Assembly (NCBI RefSeq): GCF_038446525.1
Contig: NZ_CP151792.1
Span: 1,736,001-1,800,000 of the forward strand
Origin: Methanolobus sp. ZRKC5
GTDB taxonomy: Archaea > Halobacteriota > Methanosarcinia > Methanosarcinales > Methanosarcinaceae
DNA length: 64,000 nt
Direction: 5' to 3'
Below the pieces are notes generated by a model, which was not told where the DNA came from, made no database searches, and worked only from the letters and a program-made list of their open reading frames with translations. Every line of letters starts with the position of its first letter. The stretch's first letter is position 1. The position numbers and the translations under genes were made by a program. Positions 36,313 through 47,409 of the stretch are shown piece after piece.

Positions 36313-38352
36313 ATGTCAAACATTCCTTCTGATAAAGCCGTGCTTGTAACATGCGGTCTTCCATATGCTAATGGCAAAGCGCATGTCGGGCACCTTAGAA
36401 CATACATTCCTGCAGATATATTTGTGAGGTCACTGAAAAAGAACTCACAGGAAGCAACATTTGTCTGTGGTTCCGATACCCACGGTACTCCTATTGTGGT
36501 GAATGCCGAGGGACTTGGAATTACACCTAAGGAACTTGTAAAGAAATATCATGTCCACTTCGATGAAGTATTCAAGAAGATGGGTGTCAGGTTTGATGCT
36601 TTCGGAACAACCGATGATGACACAAATCACAACCGTACACTTGAGATAGTTGATAGACTAATCGAAAAGGATTACGTTTATCCTAAGGTCATAGAGATCG
36701 CATATTGTCCTCAATGTGACCGCTTCCTGCCTGACAGGTATGTTGCAGGTACATGTCCTCACTGTGGAGAAAAAGCACGTGGTGATGAATGTGATCAGGG
36801 ATGTGGCAAACATCTGGAGCCAGGAGAGCTCAAAGAGCCTGTATGTACCATATGCAATGGTCCTGCTGAATATAAAGAGCAGGAACACTTCTTCTTCAAA
36901 CTTTCCGAGTTTAAGGACTTCCTGCTGGAACATCTGGAAAACCTTGGTGGAACCCTTAACGCACGTAATTATGCCATGGGATGGATAAAACAGGAGCTTA
37001 CAGATTGGTGTATTACAAGGAACCTCGAATGGGGTATCAGATTCCCCGGTCACGATGATCTCGTTGTTTATGTCTGGGTGGATGCACCTATTGGTTACAT
37101 GGCTTTCACAGAGCAGTGGGCAGAAGCTACTGGCGGTGACTGGGAAAAATACTGGAAGGGCGATTGTCCGATAATCCACTTCATTGGCGGGGACATAATC
37201 TATCATCACTGTATCTTCTGGCCGGCAATGCTCAAAGGAGCTGACTACAGTCAGCCATCTGCAGTTGTTGCATCAGGCATGTTAAAAATTGAGGACAAGA
37301 CCTTCTCAAAGAGCCGTGGTTATGTGGTCTGGGTTGAGGAAGATTACCTCGATCATGGTTTCCATCCGGACCTGCTCAGATATTATCTTGTAAGTTACAC
37401 CTCCCATACAAAAGAGGTTAATTTCTCATGGAAGATATTCCAGGACAAGATCAACACAGAGCTTGTGGGAGTATTTGGTAATTTCCTGTACAGGAACCTG
37501 CTCTTTGCCTTCAAGAACTTCGGAGAGATTCCTGAGGGAGACATCGACCCTGAGGTTATGGAGAAAATAACTTCCACCATAGAAGAGGTTACAAAGGTAA
37601 ATGCAGATTATGAGTTCAAGAAAGCTGCTGACACCGCAATGGCTCTTGCATCTTATGGTAATTCATACTTCCAGTCAAATGAACCCTGGAAGCTCATTAA
37701 GGAAGATAAGGACGCATGTGGCAAAGTTGTTAAGAACTGCATACAGTTGGCCAAGGCACTTGTGCTGCTGTTCGAGCCTATAACTCCCGGCAGCATGGAA
37801 GTTGCCTGGAAACAGATTGGTATGGATTCAGATATACACACAGCTACCTATGAAGAAGCAACTGTTCCTGTGCTAAGCGGCACTAAACTGGCAAAGCCTG
37901 AAATATTGTTCACCAAGCTTGAGGATGACAAGATTGATGAGATGGAAGCGATATCCTCAAAGCGCGTAAAGGCAGCAATGGCAAAGGAAGCAGGCATAAA
38001 GGAAGTAGAAAAAATGGAATTCAAAGACGAAATAGAATATGATGATTTTGCAAAGCTTGATATCAGGGTTGGAAAGATAGTTTCCGCTGAAAAGATCAAG
38101 AAATCAAAGAAACTCTTGCGCCTTCAGGTTGACATCGGTGATGAGGAACCAAGACAGGTTGTTGCAGGTCTTGCAGATTATTATGAGCCCGAAGAGATGA
38201 TCGGTAAGACAGTTAACGTGCTTGTCAACCTCAAACCTGTGAAACTCTGCGGCGTAGAGTCACAGGGAATGCTCCTTGCAGCAGATGCAGGAGAAAATGT
38301 TTCCCTGCTGACAACAGACAAGGATATGGGACCTGGTTCCTGTATTATGTGA
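36313..38352 (+). CDS. metG: Methionyl-tRNA synthetase with C-terminal tRNA-binding domain
   Basis: 679-residue class I synthetase. HVGH at residues 24-27, zinc-knuckle pairs CPQCD, CPHCG, CDQGCG and CTICNG, KMSKS as FSKSRG (about residue 331), then an anticodon-binding helical domain. The C-terminal EMAPII/Trbp111 domain from about residue 575 ([20 protein letters not shown]) grips tRNA. It charges both initiator and elongator tRNA-Met. SD-like gagtt precedes the start. Monocistronic. Confidence 0.97.
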   Translation: MSNIPSDKAVLVTCGLPYANGKAHVGHLRTYIPADIFVRSLKKNSQEATFVCGSDTHGTPIVVNAEGLGITPKELVKKYHVHFDEVFKKMGVRFDAFGTTDDDTNHNRTLEIVDRLIEKDYVYPKVIEIAYCPQCDRFLPDRYVAGTCPHCGEKARGDECDQGCGKHLEPGELKEPVCTICNGPAEYKEQEHFFFKLSEFKDFLLEHLENLGGTLNARNYAMGWIKQELTDWCITRNLEWGIRFPGHDDLVVYVWVDAPIGYMAFTEQWAEATGGDWEKYWKGDCPIIHFIGGDIIYHHCIFWPAMLKGADYSQPSAVVASGMLKIEDKTFSKSRGYVVWVEEDYLDHGFHPDLLRYYLVSYTSHTKEVNFSWKIFQDKINTELVGVFGNFLYRNLLFAFKNFGEIPEGDIDPEVMEKITSTIEEVTKVNADYEFKKAADTAMALASYGNSYFQSNEPWKLIKEDKDACGKVVKNCIQLAKALVLLFEPITPGSMEVAWKQIGMDSDIHTATYEEATVPVLSGTKLAKPEILFTKLEDDKIDEMEAISSKRVKAAMAKEAGIKEVEKMEFKDEIEYDDFAKLDIRVGKIVSAEKIKKSKKLLRLQVDIGDEEPRQVVAGLADYYEPEEMIGKTVNVLVNLKPVKLCGVESQGMLLAADAGENVSLLTTDKDMGPGSCIM

Positions 38353-38596
38353 TTTTTTGGGATGCAGGTGCTGAGTTTGTAGTCCCCTCATTTCCTTCAT
38401 TTTTTATATTTAACGTCACTGAAGCCCAACTCTTTTATTTATATGGGCTATCTTGGTTGCATAAAAAGATTAATATATACTCAATTATTATATTATTCTT
38501 GATACACAAGAAACATTGTTATAGATAACAAAGCGAAATGAAGCCGCATTTGTCGGTTTTCTCTCCAATCTGAAGTATTAGGTATGTGCGTGAAAT
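38353..38596. other. Intergenic region before histidine kinase 1
   Basis: AT-rich, no coding frame seen. It includes a short inverted repeat agccca ... tgggct near 38424-38450 that may help end metG transcription, and TATA-like attaatatata around 38470, probably the promoter of the kinase gene with a long leader. Confidence 0.35.
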
Positions 38597-40032
38597 ATGA
38601 ATCTGCAAAAAAAAGACACTATTCTACATGGCAGTATCTATATCTTAATGGTAGCTTTGATGGTACTTTCAAGCTACTTTATCTTTTCATTGAATATTAC
38701 TAATTTTGAAGAGCAAGAGAGGCTGATAATAATAATCAGTCTGACTTTGGCATTTTTAATTTTGGGTGCGACCGGTTTCATCGCTCATCTGGTCGTAGCA
38801 AATAAAACGACGTATGCAAGATTCAGAGTTCTCATAGATGAACTCGGGTATATACAAAAAAGTGGTGACTTATCTTCCAGAATAATGATTGCCGGAAGCG
38901 ATGAGGTAAACTGGATTGCTGATAACGTAAATAACATGCTGGACTCCCTTCAGGAAAAAGAAGGAAAATACCATTCTCTTTTTGAACAATCCAATGATGC
39001 CATTATGATCCTAGACTCAAATGGCTCGATACTTGAAGCTAACGAAGGTACTTCCAAATTGCTTGGATATGAACAATCCATGTTATCTGAGCTGGATCTT
39101 ACTTCCTTATCACCTGATGGTTTTTCTTCTAACATGGCTTATATTTTTCAGGAGAGCCTCGAAAAAGGTTCATATCAGTCAGAGGCTAAAGTTAAACTTT
39201 ATGAAGGAGGTATAATTCATGCAGATATCAGTTCATCGGTAATTGATAGAGAAAAAGGTACAGTTCAGGTTATTATACGTGATGTAACTGAAAAAAAACT
39301 TTATGAAGAAATGTTGTTGAAGGCAAAGAACGAAGCTGAATCTGCCAATCGTGCAAAAAGTGAGTTCCTTGCCAATATGAGTCATGAACTGCGTACACCT
39401 CTTAACTCTATAATTGGTTTTTCAGACATGTTGCTTTTGGAAACATTTGGAGGACTGAACGAAAGCAGAAACGCCATGTCAGTAACGTATCAAATAGTGG
39501 TAAACATCTATTAACTCTTATAAATGACATTCTTGATCTGTCCAAGGTTGAAGCAGGGAAGATGGAATTTTATGTTGAAAATATAATAATCGCTGACCTT
39601 CTGAATGATGTCATGAAAATAGCTTCTTCACTTGCATCAAAAAAGAACATAATTCTGATATCCAACATTGATCCACAATTGGTTTCAATCAAAGCCGATA
39701 GAAAAAAGCTCAAGCAGGTTCTTTTAAACCTTTTGAGCAACGCCATAAAGTTCACTCCAGAACATGGCAAGGTGACAATCGAGGCAAAAAGGGATGTTGA
39801 AAATGTCCGGTTTGAAGTAAAGGACACAGGAATTGGAATATCTAAGAAAGATCAGGCTCTTCTATTTCATGAATTCACTCAGATTGATTCTGCCCAGAAT
39901 CGTGAGTATGAAGGAACTGGGCTAGGACTTGCCCTGACAAGAAGGTTCGTGGAAATGCATGGGGGCAATGTCTGGGTGGAGAGTAAAGTGGGGAAAGGTT
40001 CAAATTTCTATTTTGAGGTTCCTTTGGCTTAA
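38597..40032 (+). pseudogene. Sensor histidine kinase 1, frameshifted and lacking its sensor domain
   Basis: Two segments (38597-39514 and 39562-40032) form one kinase after correcting a one-base loss near 39465; the second frame is open upstream and reads [19 protein letters not shown]. Domains are two membrane helices, HAMP, PAS ([19 protein letters not shown]), HisKA with phosphorylated His in [11 protein letters not shown], and HATPase_c (LLSNAIKFTP, DTGIGIS, GTGLGLALT). Compared with kinase 2 it lacks the CHASE4-like ectodomain: the first helix runs almost directly into the second. The corrected length is 478 residues. Either a pseudogene or a base-call error. Confidence 0.88.
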
Positions 40033-40144
40033 GGAGAAAATATCACATACGAATCAATGTGAATTTGATGGTTATTAGGTATTGTTCGATCGGTTAAATA
40101 AAAAGCGTAATATATATTAGAATATAAATTAACTTTCAGTAAAT

Positions 40145-40177
40145 GGGAGATGAATAGGAAACTATTTTTCATCTCCC
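40145..40177 (+). terminator. Perfect 10-bp hairpin between the two kinase genes
   Basis: gggagatgaa and ttcatctccc (40145-40154 and 40168-40177) pair perfectly with a 13-base loop. It is not followed by a T run and stands 38 bases before the ATG of kinase 2, so it may be a terminator of kinase 1 or an mRNA element of kinase 2. Confidence 0.4.
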
Positions 40178-40909
40178 TTCGTTTGTGGGATTATATGGGA
40201 TTAGGTTGTCGGAAATGAATCTAGGAAAAAAAGACACTATTTTGCATAGCAGCACATTTATATTGATGATAGTTTTGATGTTACTTTCAAGTTACATTAT
40301 CTTTTCATCAAGCTTTACTGAGCTTGAAGAACAGTATGCTCTTCATAATACACATATGCTTACTGATACAATTCAAGATGATATGAGTTCTCTCAGTTCA
40401 AGTGCATCATATATGGCATTATATGCAGAATTTGACAATATGGATACAGATTCAGGGAAGGGATATGATAAAATATTCCAGGATGAGGAACTTCTTAATA
40501 ATCATGATATTGACAATCTCCTTATTTATGATCCTTCCAGTGAACTCTTACTTTTCAATTCCGAAGCATTTGATGAGGGAAATGATGTAACCTCAGTAAA
40601 TGGAATTAAAGCGTACATTGCATCCCACCCGGAGATTCTGCCAAGATGTCAGGAGGAAGTTTGCCTTTCAGGTCTCATTTTTCTTCCCGACAGAACCCTT
40701 GTAGTTGCTATGAATTCTTTTGCATCAGGGGGCATATCTGAGCAGGATACATCTATTGTGGTTGCCTCCCGCCTGCTGGACCTAAAAGGGATGAGTGCCA
40801 TGCAGGAAGGGTCAGGATTTGCGGTCCATCTGGAAAATGCAAGTATTTATCCGAATGATAAGGAAGAGTCCATGACGGGCCAGTTTGCAGGCAATGTGTT
40901 TCTTAGTTC

Positions 40910-42531
40910 GTAACTATTCAGCCTAGCTCACTTCCACCAAGCTGATTTCTTCATCCACGATCAATTCTGCAACTTTGGAACAAATGAATTGCCATAAAAT
41001 ATTGCACTAATTGCATCGATAACAGATTCAGAATTCTTATTAACAGTAGACACGTATCCTCTTATACGGCAGAAATTTTTTGCACCCTGTTCACTGCGGA
41101 AAGTACCTGATATCTTCTGCTGTACTTTCGTCATTCTGATCTCTCTTTCAGCCTGATTGTTATCAAACGGAACGTTTTGGTCGTACATAAATCGCAAGAT
41201 ATCCTCTTTATGGCCAATAAACCTATCCAGCAAATTCTTTACCGTGGTCTGCTTCTTACGTCCTCGTTTTTTAGACCGCACATTTGATTCCGGATCAGGA
41301 GGATTTTCATTCACTCCTAAACAAGTTATGTGATCATAATCCTCACTGAACCTTTGAATTAGCTCAGTATCTAAAAGATCATTATCAACATGATGTTTAA
41401 TGCATATCAAGAGATCACTCATTATCTTTGTCCACTGTTGATCACTGTTTTCGGAAGCTCCAGTTAACTCTCGTAATAAATGTGCATTACATAATGAATG
41501 TTGACATTCATATTTGTTGTACGGTTTCCAAAAATCATGTGTTGCAACACCAGTGTAACCTGGTAATATGCCCATAGCATCCATTGCTTCTGAGCCCCTT
41601 TTGCGATGTGCAAAATAATAGGTCAGTTTGTCTGTACCTGCCACATGAAGCCAATTACGAACTGCATTTATTCTCATTCCTGTTTCATCCAGATTGATGA
41701 CAGGAGATTCTTTCAGGAGATGTTTCACTGTATTTTCAAAAGCTCCAAGCTTCTCAAAACAACTACGTTCCGTGTTCACCAAAGTAGCAGGACTTATCTT
41801 GCATCCCAAAATATCAGAGAACAACTTGGTAACACGCTGATAAGGAAGTAATTGGTAAGTGTGCAAATAAACTGCAAATGACTTAACTCGATGACCGTAT
41901 TGAGTCGGCTGAGTTACACCATCTGGAAAAAGAGCTTTGTTTACATGAGAACATTTGGGACATGTTTTAATCTCGCAACGATGTTCAATGCAATTGATAG
42001 TTATAGGAGGAATGTCAAAGACCTGTCTTCTTTCATAGTCAGAGGGAACAGAAGCTAACGATCTCCCACAATTGACGCATTGATTAACAGGATGAACAAT
42101 AACTTCATCCGGATCATCATTTATTCTTAATGTAGTACCAGGATGACCGTTTTGACCACCTACATGCTTATTGGTCTTTTTTCTTTGACTTTTAACGGTT
42201 GGTTTATTCCGTGCATAAGAATCAGTAGAAGGTGGTTTGCTACTGTTGCGACTATTCTTTTCAAGCATTTCTTCCAAATGCCTGACACGCTCTTCAAGTT
42301 GTGCAATTTGGAGAGATTGATGTTCAATTATCCCAAGTAATCGAGTTACAAGTTCTACTACTGCTTCTGGACCAGCTTCATAAACTGCAAGTATTTCTTC
42401 GCGGTCTATACAAATCCCCTCAGATTGATAGACGTTTTTTATGATATTTTACTGAATATTTTTTAACACATAGAATGAAGCCATAGTATATTGTTTTTTG
42501 CATCATTAAAACAGTCAGGCTGAATAGTTAC
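40910..42531 (-). mobile_element. IS66-family element copy 3 (1622 bp, intact)
   Basis: Both termini carry the 15-bp repeat, and the length equals copy 1 exactly. The immediate flanks are cttagttc on the left and ctacattt on the right, so no private target duplication exists. The right side abuts a truncated MITE, beyond which cttagttc recurs at 42681-42688. The element is therefore half of a composite insertion in the kinase gene. Confidence 0.95.
40961..42277 (-). CDS. IS66-family transposase
   Basis: Full-length copy (438 residues from ATG; open to ATA at 42409) with all three catalytic residues in NLDETG, THDFWKPY and NQAEREIR. It differs from copy 1 in only a few residues (Asn to Ser in ASVPSDYE context, Pro to Thr in QQWTKI, Asp to Glu next to the catalytic Glu). 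A possible source of active transposase for all IS and MITE copies in the window. Confidence 0.95.
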   Translation of the reverse strand: MEEMLEKNSRNSSKPPSTDSYARNKPTVKSQRKKTNKHVGGQNGHPGTTLRINDDPDEVIVHPVNQCVNCGRSLASVPSDYERRQVFDIPPITINCIEHRCEIKTCPKCSHVNKALFPDGVTQPTQYGHRVKSFAVYLHTYQLLPYQRVTKLFSDILGCKISPATLVNTERSCFEKLGAFENTVKHLLKESPVINLDETGMRINAVRNWLHVAGTDKLTYYFAHRKRGSEAMDAMGILPGYTGVATHDFWKPYNKYECQHSLCNAHLLRELTGASENSDQQWTKIMSDLLICIKHHVDNDLLDTELIQRFSEDYDHITCLGVNENPPDPESNVRSKKRGRKKQTTVKNLLDRFIGHKEDILRFMYDQNVPFDNNQAEREIRMTKVQQKISGTFRSEQGAKNFCRIRGYVSTVNKNSESVIDAISAIFYGNSFVPKLQN

Positions 42532-42680
42532 CTACATTTTATTAGGATCATTAATTTTGATTGTTGCCATTGATTGTTGCCATTGATTGCTTTTTTGATT
42601 CTTAGGTTGTTAGTGAGCAAACATCTCCGTTTTGATTAAATCAGTATCAATAGGCTAATTGTGGTAGGCTGAATAGTTAC
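42532..42680 (-). mobile_element. MITE copy D, truncated and joined to IS66 copy 3
   Basis: Contains 136 bp of the 194-bp MITE; the first 58 bp (as read in copy E) are absent and replaced by the IS66 end. A 13-bp tandem duplication of attgattgttgcc makes it 149 bp. The surviving terminus aggctgaatagttac is followed by cttagttc, the duplication shared with the outer end of IS66 copy 3. Confidence 0.93.
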
Positions 42681-43932
42681 CTTAGTTCTTTCGATAATGG
42701 GAATCCAGCAGGCTCAGTGCAGTTATATGATATCATGGGTAAGCCTGGTAAATTACTCAAGGTCGGTACAATGGGACAAACCGGTGCATCAGGGTTTAAG
42801 ATGTTATCACATTTGGCCCTTGCATTATTAGTCATAAGCATTCTTGCTTTCTTTGGTCACATATCCATAGCAAAGAACGTGATGCTTGCAAGATTACAAA
42901 ATTTTATTGGTCAGGTAGGGTATGTACAGAAAAGTGGTGATCTCTCTTCCAGAATAACAATAGATGGTAACGACGACATAAACTTGATCGCTGATAACAT
43001 AAACGATATGTTTGGATCACTTCAGGAAAAAGAAGGAAATTATCGTTCCCTTTTCGAACAATCAAATGATGCCATTATGATCTTTGATTCAAATGGTTTA
43101 GTTCTTGATGCCAATGGTCGAACTTCCGAATTACTTGGATACGAAAAATCCATATTACAGGGACAGCATATTGCTTATTTATCTCCCAAGGGCTATGCTC
43201 CCGTTGCACTGGATGTTTTTAAGGAAACACTCAAAAAAGGCTCTGTTCATTCAGAGGTCAAGATGAAACTTTTCGATGGCAATGTAATCGATGCAGATGT
43301 AAGCTCTTCGGTGATTGACAAGGAAAAAAACACAGTCCAGGCAATTGTACGTGATGTAACTGAAAAGAAGCGTTCAGAGAAAGCCTTGCTGGACGCAAAG
43401 ATGGCAGCTGAAATAGCCAGTCGCACAAAAAGCGAATTTATTTCCATTATGAGTCATGAGTTGAGAACACCACTGACTTCTATCATAGGCTTCTCGGATA
43501 TTCTGCTTGAAGGAATGACAGGAGACCTGACTGAAAAGCAGGATGCATATCTCAAAAATATATCTTCCAGTGGAAAGTGCTTGCTCGATATCATAAATAA
43601 TATCCTTGATATATCGAAAATTGAATCAGACGGTGTGGAATTGGACTTTGAGATATTCAATGTTTCCGCAGTATTTGAGGAAATAGGGGATATTATAATG
43701 CCACTTACTGCAAAGAAAAATCTTTCGCTGAACATGCATAATGATAGCAAACTTTCGGTAATAAATGCTGACAGGCAGGTATTCAAACAGATTATTTACA
43801 ATCTGATAAGCAATGCCATTAAGTTCACACCAGAAGGGGGTAATATCGCTGTCAATGCAGAATTACATGACAATATAGCAAAGTTCTCAGTAAAGGATAA
43901 TGGACCTGGTATAGCAAAAGAAGATTATGATA

Positions 43933-45079
43933 GAGGATTTCGATAAACTACCATCAATACTCATACAATTCAATAAAATTTAAATAATAGCAAAGCAAAT
44001 TTACTATTATGGATTCTTTTACTGATTTTGCCTTAAATGAAGAATATAAGCGTCTCCAATCTGTCGGAGATAAGCTTGCTGAAATTGAATATTTAGTAGA
44101 TTGGAAGCCTTTTCGCCCTATTCTGGAGTCAATGTACATAAACAGAACAGCTTCAGGCGGACGGCCTGAAGCTGATGTTATTGTAATGTTCAAGATGCTT
44201 GTTCTGCAACAATGGCATGGTCTTTCTGATGCTGAGCTTGAAAAGCAGTGTATTGACAGGATATCCTTTAGGAAATTCCTGGGATTTCCTGAATATGTAC
44301 CAGACAGTACAACTGTCTGGTCATTCAGGAAGAGAATTATCGACAATGGTAAAGAAAAAGCGGTGTGGGATGAAATGCAGAATCAGCTTGATGCTCTTGG
44401 TTTGAAGATTAAAAAAGGAATGATCCAGGATGCAACTTTTATTCACTCAGATCCAGGACATGCAAAAGCAGATGTACTCAGAGGAAAAGATGCGAAAACA
44501 AGAAGAAGCAAAGATGGAACCTGGACTAAGAAAAATGGTAAATCTCACTTTGGATACAAACTTCATACAATTATTGATAAGGATTATGAACTAATCAGAA
44601 GATTTGAGACAACAACTGCATCACTTCACGATTCACAGGTTGATCTGTCTGAAAAGGGTGAAGTGGTGTATAGAGATAAAGGATATTTTGGAGCAATAGC
44701 AAAAGGTTTTGCAGCAACAATGCAACGAGCTGTAAGAGGACATCCTTTAGGAATAATGGATATCCTCAGAAATGAAAGAATAAGTGTGAAAAGAGTCCCT
44801 TGCGAAAGAGTGTATGCAGTGACAAAAGAAATATTTAAAACCAGAAAGGTTCTTGTTACAACTGTAGAAAGAGTGAATGCAAAAATGTTGATGACAGCTT
44901 TTTGTTTTAATCTGCATCAATTGAGGACACTAAAAACCAAAGGAGTAATTTAGGATAGCGGGAGCTATACTAAAAATAAGGATTAATGAAGAGAAATTAA
45001 ACAAAATGATAAAAAATGAGAGGATATAATTGAGTTTGAATACTTTAATGATCTAAAATGAGGGAATATCGAAATCCTC
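43933..45079 (+). mobile_element. IS5-family insertion sequence, copy 2 (1147 bp)
   Basis: Terminal repeats gaggatttcgata, flanked by the 4-bp duplication gata (43929-43932 and 45080-45083). It has the same length as copy 1. Insertion is within the ATPase domain of kinase 2 (between EDYD and NVFQAFTQ). Confidence 0.95.
44009..44953 (+). CDS. IS5-family transposase
   Basis: 314 residues, identical in translation to the copy at 18737-19681, including Asp in MIQDATFI and VVYRDKGYF and Glu in PCERVYAV. It should be functional. The gene ends with TAG. Confidence 0.95.
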   Translation: MDSFTDFALNEEYKRLQSVGDKLAEIEYLVDWKPFRPILESMYINRTASGGRPEADVIVMFKMLVLQQWHGLSDAELEKQCIDRISFRKFLGFPEYVPDSTTVWSFRKRIIDNGKEKAVWDEMQNQLDALGLKIKKGMIQDATFIHSDPGHAKADVLRGKDAKTRRSKDGTWTKKNGKSHFGYKLHTIIDKDYELIRRFETTTASLHDSQVDLSEKGEVVYRDKGYFGAIAKGFAATMQRAVRGHPLGIMDILRNERISVKRVPCERVYAVTKEIFKTRKVLVTTVERVNAKMLMTAFCFNLHQLRTLKTKGVI

Positions 45080-45302
45080 GATAATGTATTCCAGGCTTTT
45101 ACACAATTGGATTCCTCGCATAATCGCTTTTATGGAGGAACAGGTCTTGGACTTTTTCTGGTAAAGAAGTTCGTAGAAATGCATGGTGGCAGGGTCTGGC
45201 TGGAAAGCGAATTAGGAAAAGGTTCAAATTTCTATTTTGAACTTCCTATTAGTGGTGAATAAAAAATACTATAACCCAAAATATGATACTAGAATGAGTG
45301 AA

Positions 45303-45833
45303 TCATTTGCCTTCTTTCTTTCCAAGCACCATCTCAAGATAGGATGTCCTGATGGAATCCTCTTCCCCAATACCCAATTCATTCAAAAATGAGAATATCT
45401 GTTTTCTATGTAACTCAATATCAGATTCAGCAGTTATCTCGACTTCAATAAATTCTTCCAGGTCTTCTACATTGTCAAGGCAGATGGTCATATCTTTATA
45501 TTTTAATATTTCTCTTGTCTTTTTGACCACCCCTGATTCATAGAACCCGAGAGCCAGAAGAATACTGCGGGCATTTCCACCGTCGACATCGGTTTCGATT
45601 TCCTCACGTGTCTTGGATATCGTGTCCAGTTTTTTACCTTTATAGGTCAACACAGACCTGCCATCCACGGAGCGTATCCTCAATGCTTCATCGGTGTTTG
45701 CAAAATCCCTGTGAGGGGCATTAAAGTAGGTGTCGCAGTGATGCTGGACACCTATAAAATTAGCACCCATGCCTGCCAGCAATTCTTTTACCTGCTGGTG
45801 GTTGGCACGGGCTTTGACTTCAATTTCTAGCAT
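45303..45833 (-). CDS. CYTH-domain protein (class IV adenylate cyclase-like)
   Basis: About 176 residues. EIEVKAR at the start is the ExExK metal/phosphate motif of the triphosphate-tunnel fold; ALRIRSVDGRSVLTYKGKK, TREEIETDV, CLDNVEDLEEFIEVE follow. Archaeal members may be thiamine-triphosphatase-like or adenylate cyclases; substrate unknown. The start at 45833 overlaps the stop of the DUF35 gene by 14 bp, so it is part of the HMG-CoA operon. Confidence 0.9.
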   Translation of the reverse strand: MLEIEVKARANHQQVKELLAGMGANFIGVQHHCDTYFNAPHRDFANTDEALRIRSVDGRSVLTYKGKKLDTISKTREEIETDVDGGNARSILLALGFYESGVVKKTREILKYKDMTICLDNVEDLEEFIEVEITAESDIELHRKQIFSFLNELGIGEEDSIRTSYLEMVLGKKEGK

Positions 45834-46221
45834 TTTCAGGGACAAATTTGGTACCGTAGTAGATCATACCCTGTTCACCGTCTTGTCCCAGCTTCCTGAA
45901 TACAGGACTTACTTTCATGCCGATATATGCTTCTTTAGAATCGCATACTATCTGGCTTGTAAGGCTTGGTCCTTCTTCCAGTTTGATTATCCCAAGAACA
46001 TAAGGTGTCTGGTTCTCAAAACCTTCAGCAGCAGTATGGATCACAGTGAATGTCATAACCTCACCTTTTCCGCTGAATTTGAAATCCTCTATCTCACCTT
46101 CACGCCTGCATGCAGGACACATGTTGCGAGGGGGATAGAAGTATTCATCGCATTTCTGACAGTGTGTGCCTACAAGATTGTACCTTGCTATCTGTTTTCT
46201 CCAAAATCGTGGTACTGACAT
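45820..46221 (-). CDS. DUF35 zinc-ribbon/OB-fold subunit of the thiolase-HMG-CoA synthase complex
   Basis: About 133 residues: zinc ribbon CQKCDEYFYPPRNMCPAC (about residues 21-38), then an OB-fold. In archaea this protein bridges acetoacetyl-CoA thiolase and HMG-CoA synthase and forms a shared CoA-binding channel for acetoacetyl-CoA. The start at 46221 is supported by ggtga five bases upstream, overlapping the thiolase stop. Confidence 0.92.
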   Translation of the reverse strand: MSVPRFWRKQIARYNLVGTHCQKCDEYFYPPRNMCPACRREGEIEDFKFSGKGEVMTFTVIHTAAEGFENQTPYVLGIIKLEEGPSLTSQIVCDSKEAYIGMKVSPVFRKLGQDGEQGMIYYGTKFVPENARN

Positions 46222-46226
46222 GATAA

Positions 46227-47399
46227 TCACCGATCCCTTGAGAATATGTGTACAACAGCAGTCGCTCCGGAACCTCCCACATTGTGGGTCATTCCAACCT
46301 CAGCTCCGTCAACCTGACGCTTTCCGGCTTCACCGCGAAGTTGCTGAACAATCTCAATAGCCTGTTTAACACCGGTTGCTCCTACAGGATGTCCACAGGA
46401 TTTGAGTCCGCCTGAAGTGTTAATTGGTATCTTTGCACCAATTTCCGTCTCTCCATTCATGGTCATTATTCCACCCTCACCTTTCTTTGCAAAACCAAGG
46501 TCTTCAATAGCGCATATCTCCGCAATTGTGAAACAATCGTGAACCTCTGCAAGATCAATGTTCTTTGGTTCCATCTTTGCCATCTGGTATGCTCTTTTTC
46601 CGGCTGCTACAGCCGCATCAAGAGTTGTTATGTCCCTGCGGTCATGCAGTGCAATGGTATCAGATGCCTGTGCGGTCGCTTTCACATAGATTGGTGTATC
46701 GGTAAATTCATGGGCTATATCTGCTGGTGCAAGTACAACAGCAGATGCACCATCGGTAATAGGTGAGCAATCGAATATATGAAGCGGATCTGCTACCATT
46801 ATGGATTTCAGAACCGATTCAATAGTGATTTGGCTCTTGTACTGAGCTATAGGGTTGTGCTGTCCATTGTGGTGGTTCTTCACAGCCACTGATGCTAATT
46901 GTTCGCTTGTGGTTCCATATTTGTGCATGTGCATCTTTGCTATCATTGCGTACAATCCAGGGAAAGTTGCTCCCATGATACCTTCCCATTCCCTGTCAGC
47001 TGCTGCTGCAAGGGCTGATGATGCTTTTGCTGATGGCACATCTGTCATTTTCTCGGCTCCGGCAGCGATCACAATATCATCCATTCCTGAAGCCACAGCA
47101 TAGATACCCTGCCTCAGCGCAAGTCCACCTGAAGCGCAGGCGGCCTCAACACGTGTTGAAGGCACATGTATATCCTTTGCAAGACCTGAATAATCAGCGA
47201 TAAGTGCTCCGATGTGTTCTTGCTCAACAAATTGTCCGCCACTCATGTTTCCGACGAACATTGAGTCGATCTTCTCTCCGACAACACCAGCATCACCAAC
47301 AGCACCTACACCCGCCTCTACAACGAGGTCCCTGAAGGAGCGGTCCCACTGCTCACCAAATTTTGTGTTCTTAACACCTATAATTGCTACATCTCTCAT
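46227..47399 (-). CDS. Acetyl-CoA acetyltransferase (thiolase of the mevalonate pathway)
   Basis: 390-residue thiolase condensing two acetyl-CoA to acetoacetyl-CoA. Catalytic Cys in [13 protein letters not shown], His in EVHDCFT and the CGHPVGATG motif are present. The archaeal SCP2-like thiolase type works in complex with HMG-CoA synthase and DUF35 encoded alongside. Isoprenoid lipid synthesis starts here. Confidence 0.95.
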   Translation of the reverse strand: MRDVAIIGVKNTKFGEQWDRSFRDLVVEAGVGAVGDAGVVGEKIDSMFVGNMSGGQFVEQEHIGALIADYSGLAKDIHVPSTRVEAACASGGLALRQGIYAVASGMDDIVIAAGAEKMTDVPSAKASSALAAAADREWEGIMGATFPGLYAMIAKMHMHKYGTTSEQLASVAVKNHHNGQHNPIAQYKSQITIESVLKSIMVADPLHIFDCSPITDGASAVVLAPADIAHEFTDTPIYVKATAQASDTIALHDRRDITTLDAAVAAGKRAYQMAKMEPKNIDLAEVHDCFTIAEICAIEDLGFAKKGEGGIMTMNGETEIGAKIPINTSGGLKSCGHPVGATGVKQAIEIVQQLRGEAGKRQVDGAEVGMTHNVGGSGATAVVHIFSRDR

Positions 47400-47409
47400 T
47401 TTTCACACC

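Larger units (their letters stand above)
40215..45262 (+). pseudogene. Sensor histidine kinase 2, disrupted by IS66-MITE composite and IS5
   Basis: Three pieces, 40215-40909, 42689-43932 and 45084-45262, join into exactly 706 codons (705 residues plus TAA). Domains: helix 1, a CHASE4-like extracellular sensor domain (about residues 40-250: NLLIYDPSSELLLFNSEAF), helix 2, HAMP, PAS ([19 protein letters not shown]), HisKA (His in [11 protein letters not shown]), HATPase_c (NLISNAIKFTPEGG, GPGIAKEDYD, GTGLGLFLV). Ancestral phosphorelay kinase with an output regulator elsewhere; both insertions destroy it, the first after the sensor and the second inside the ATPase. The start at 40215 matches that of kinase 1. 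Confidence 0.93.

Noticed and set aside
40215-40909. A complete short sensor protein before IS66 copy 3
   Set aside because: It ends at the target duplication and continues in frame after the composite, so it is the front piece of kinase 2.
40902-42539. Independent insertion of IS66 copy 3 with its own duplication
   Set aside because: Flanks cttagttc and ctacattt differ; the match is found only beyond the MITE.
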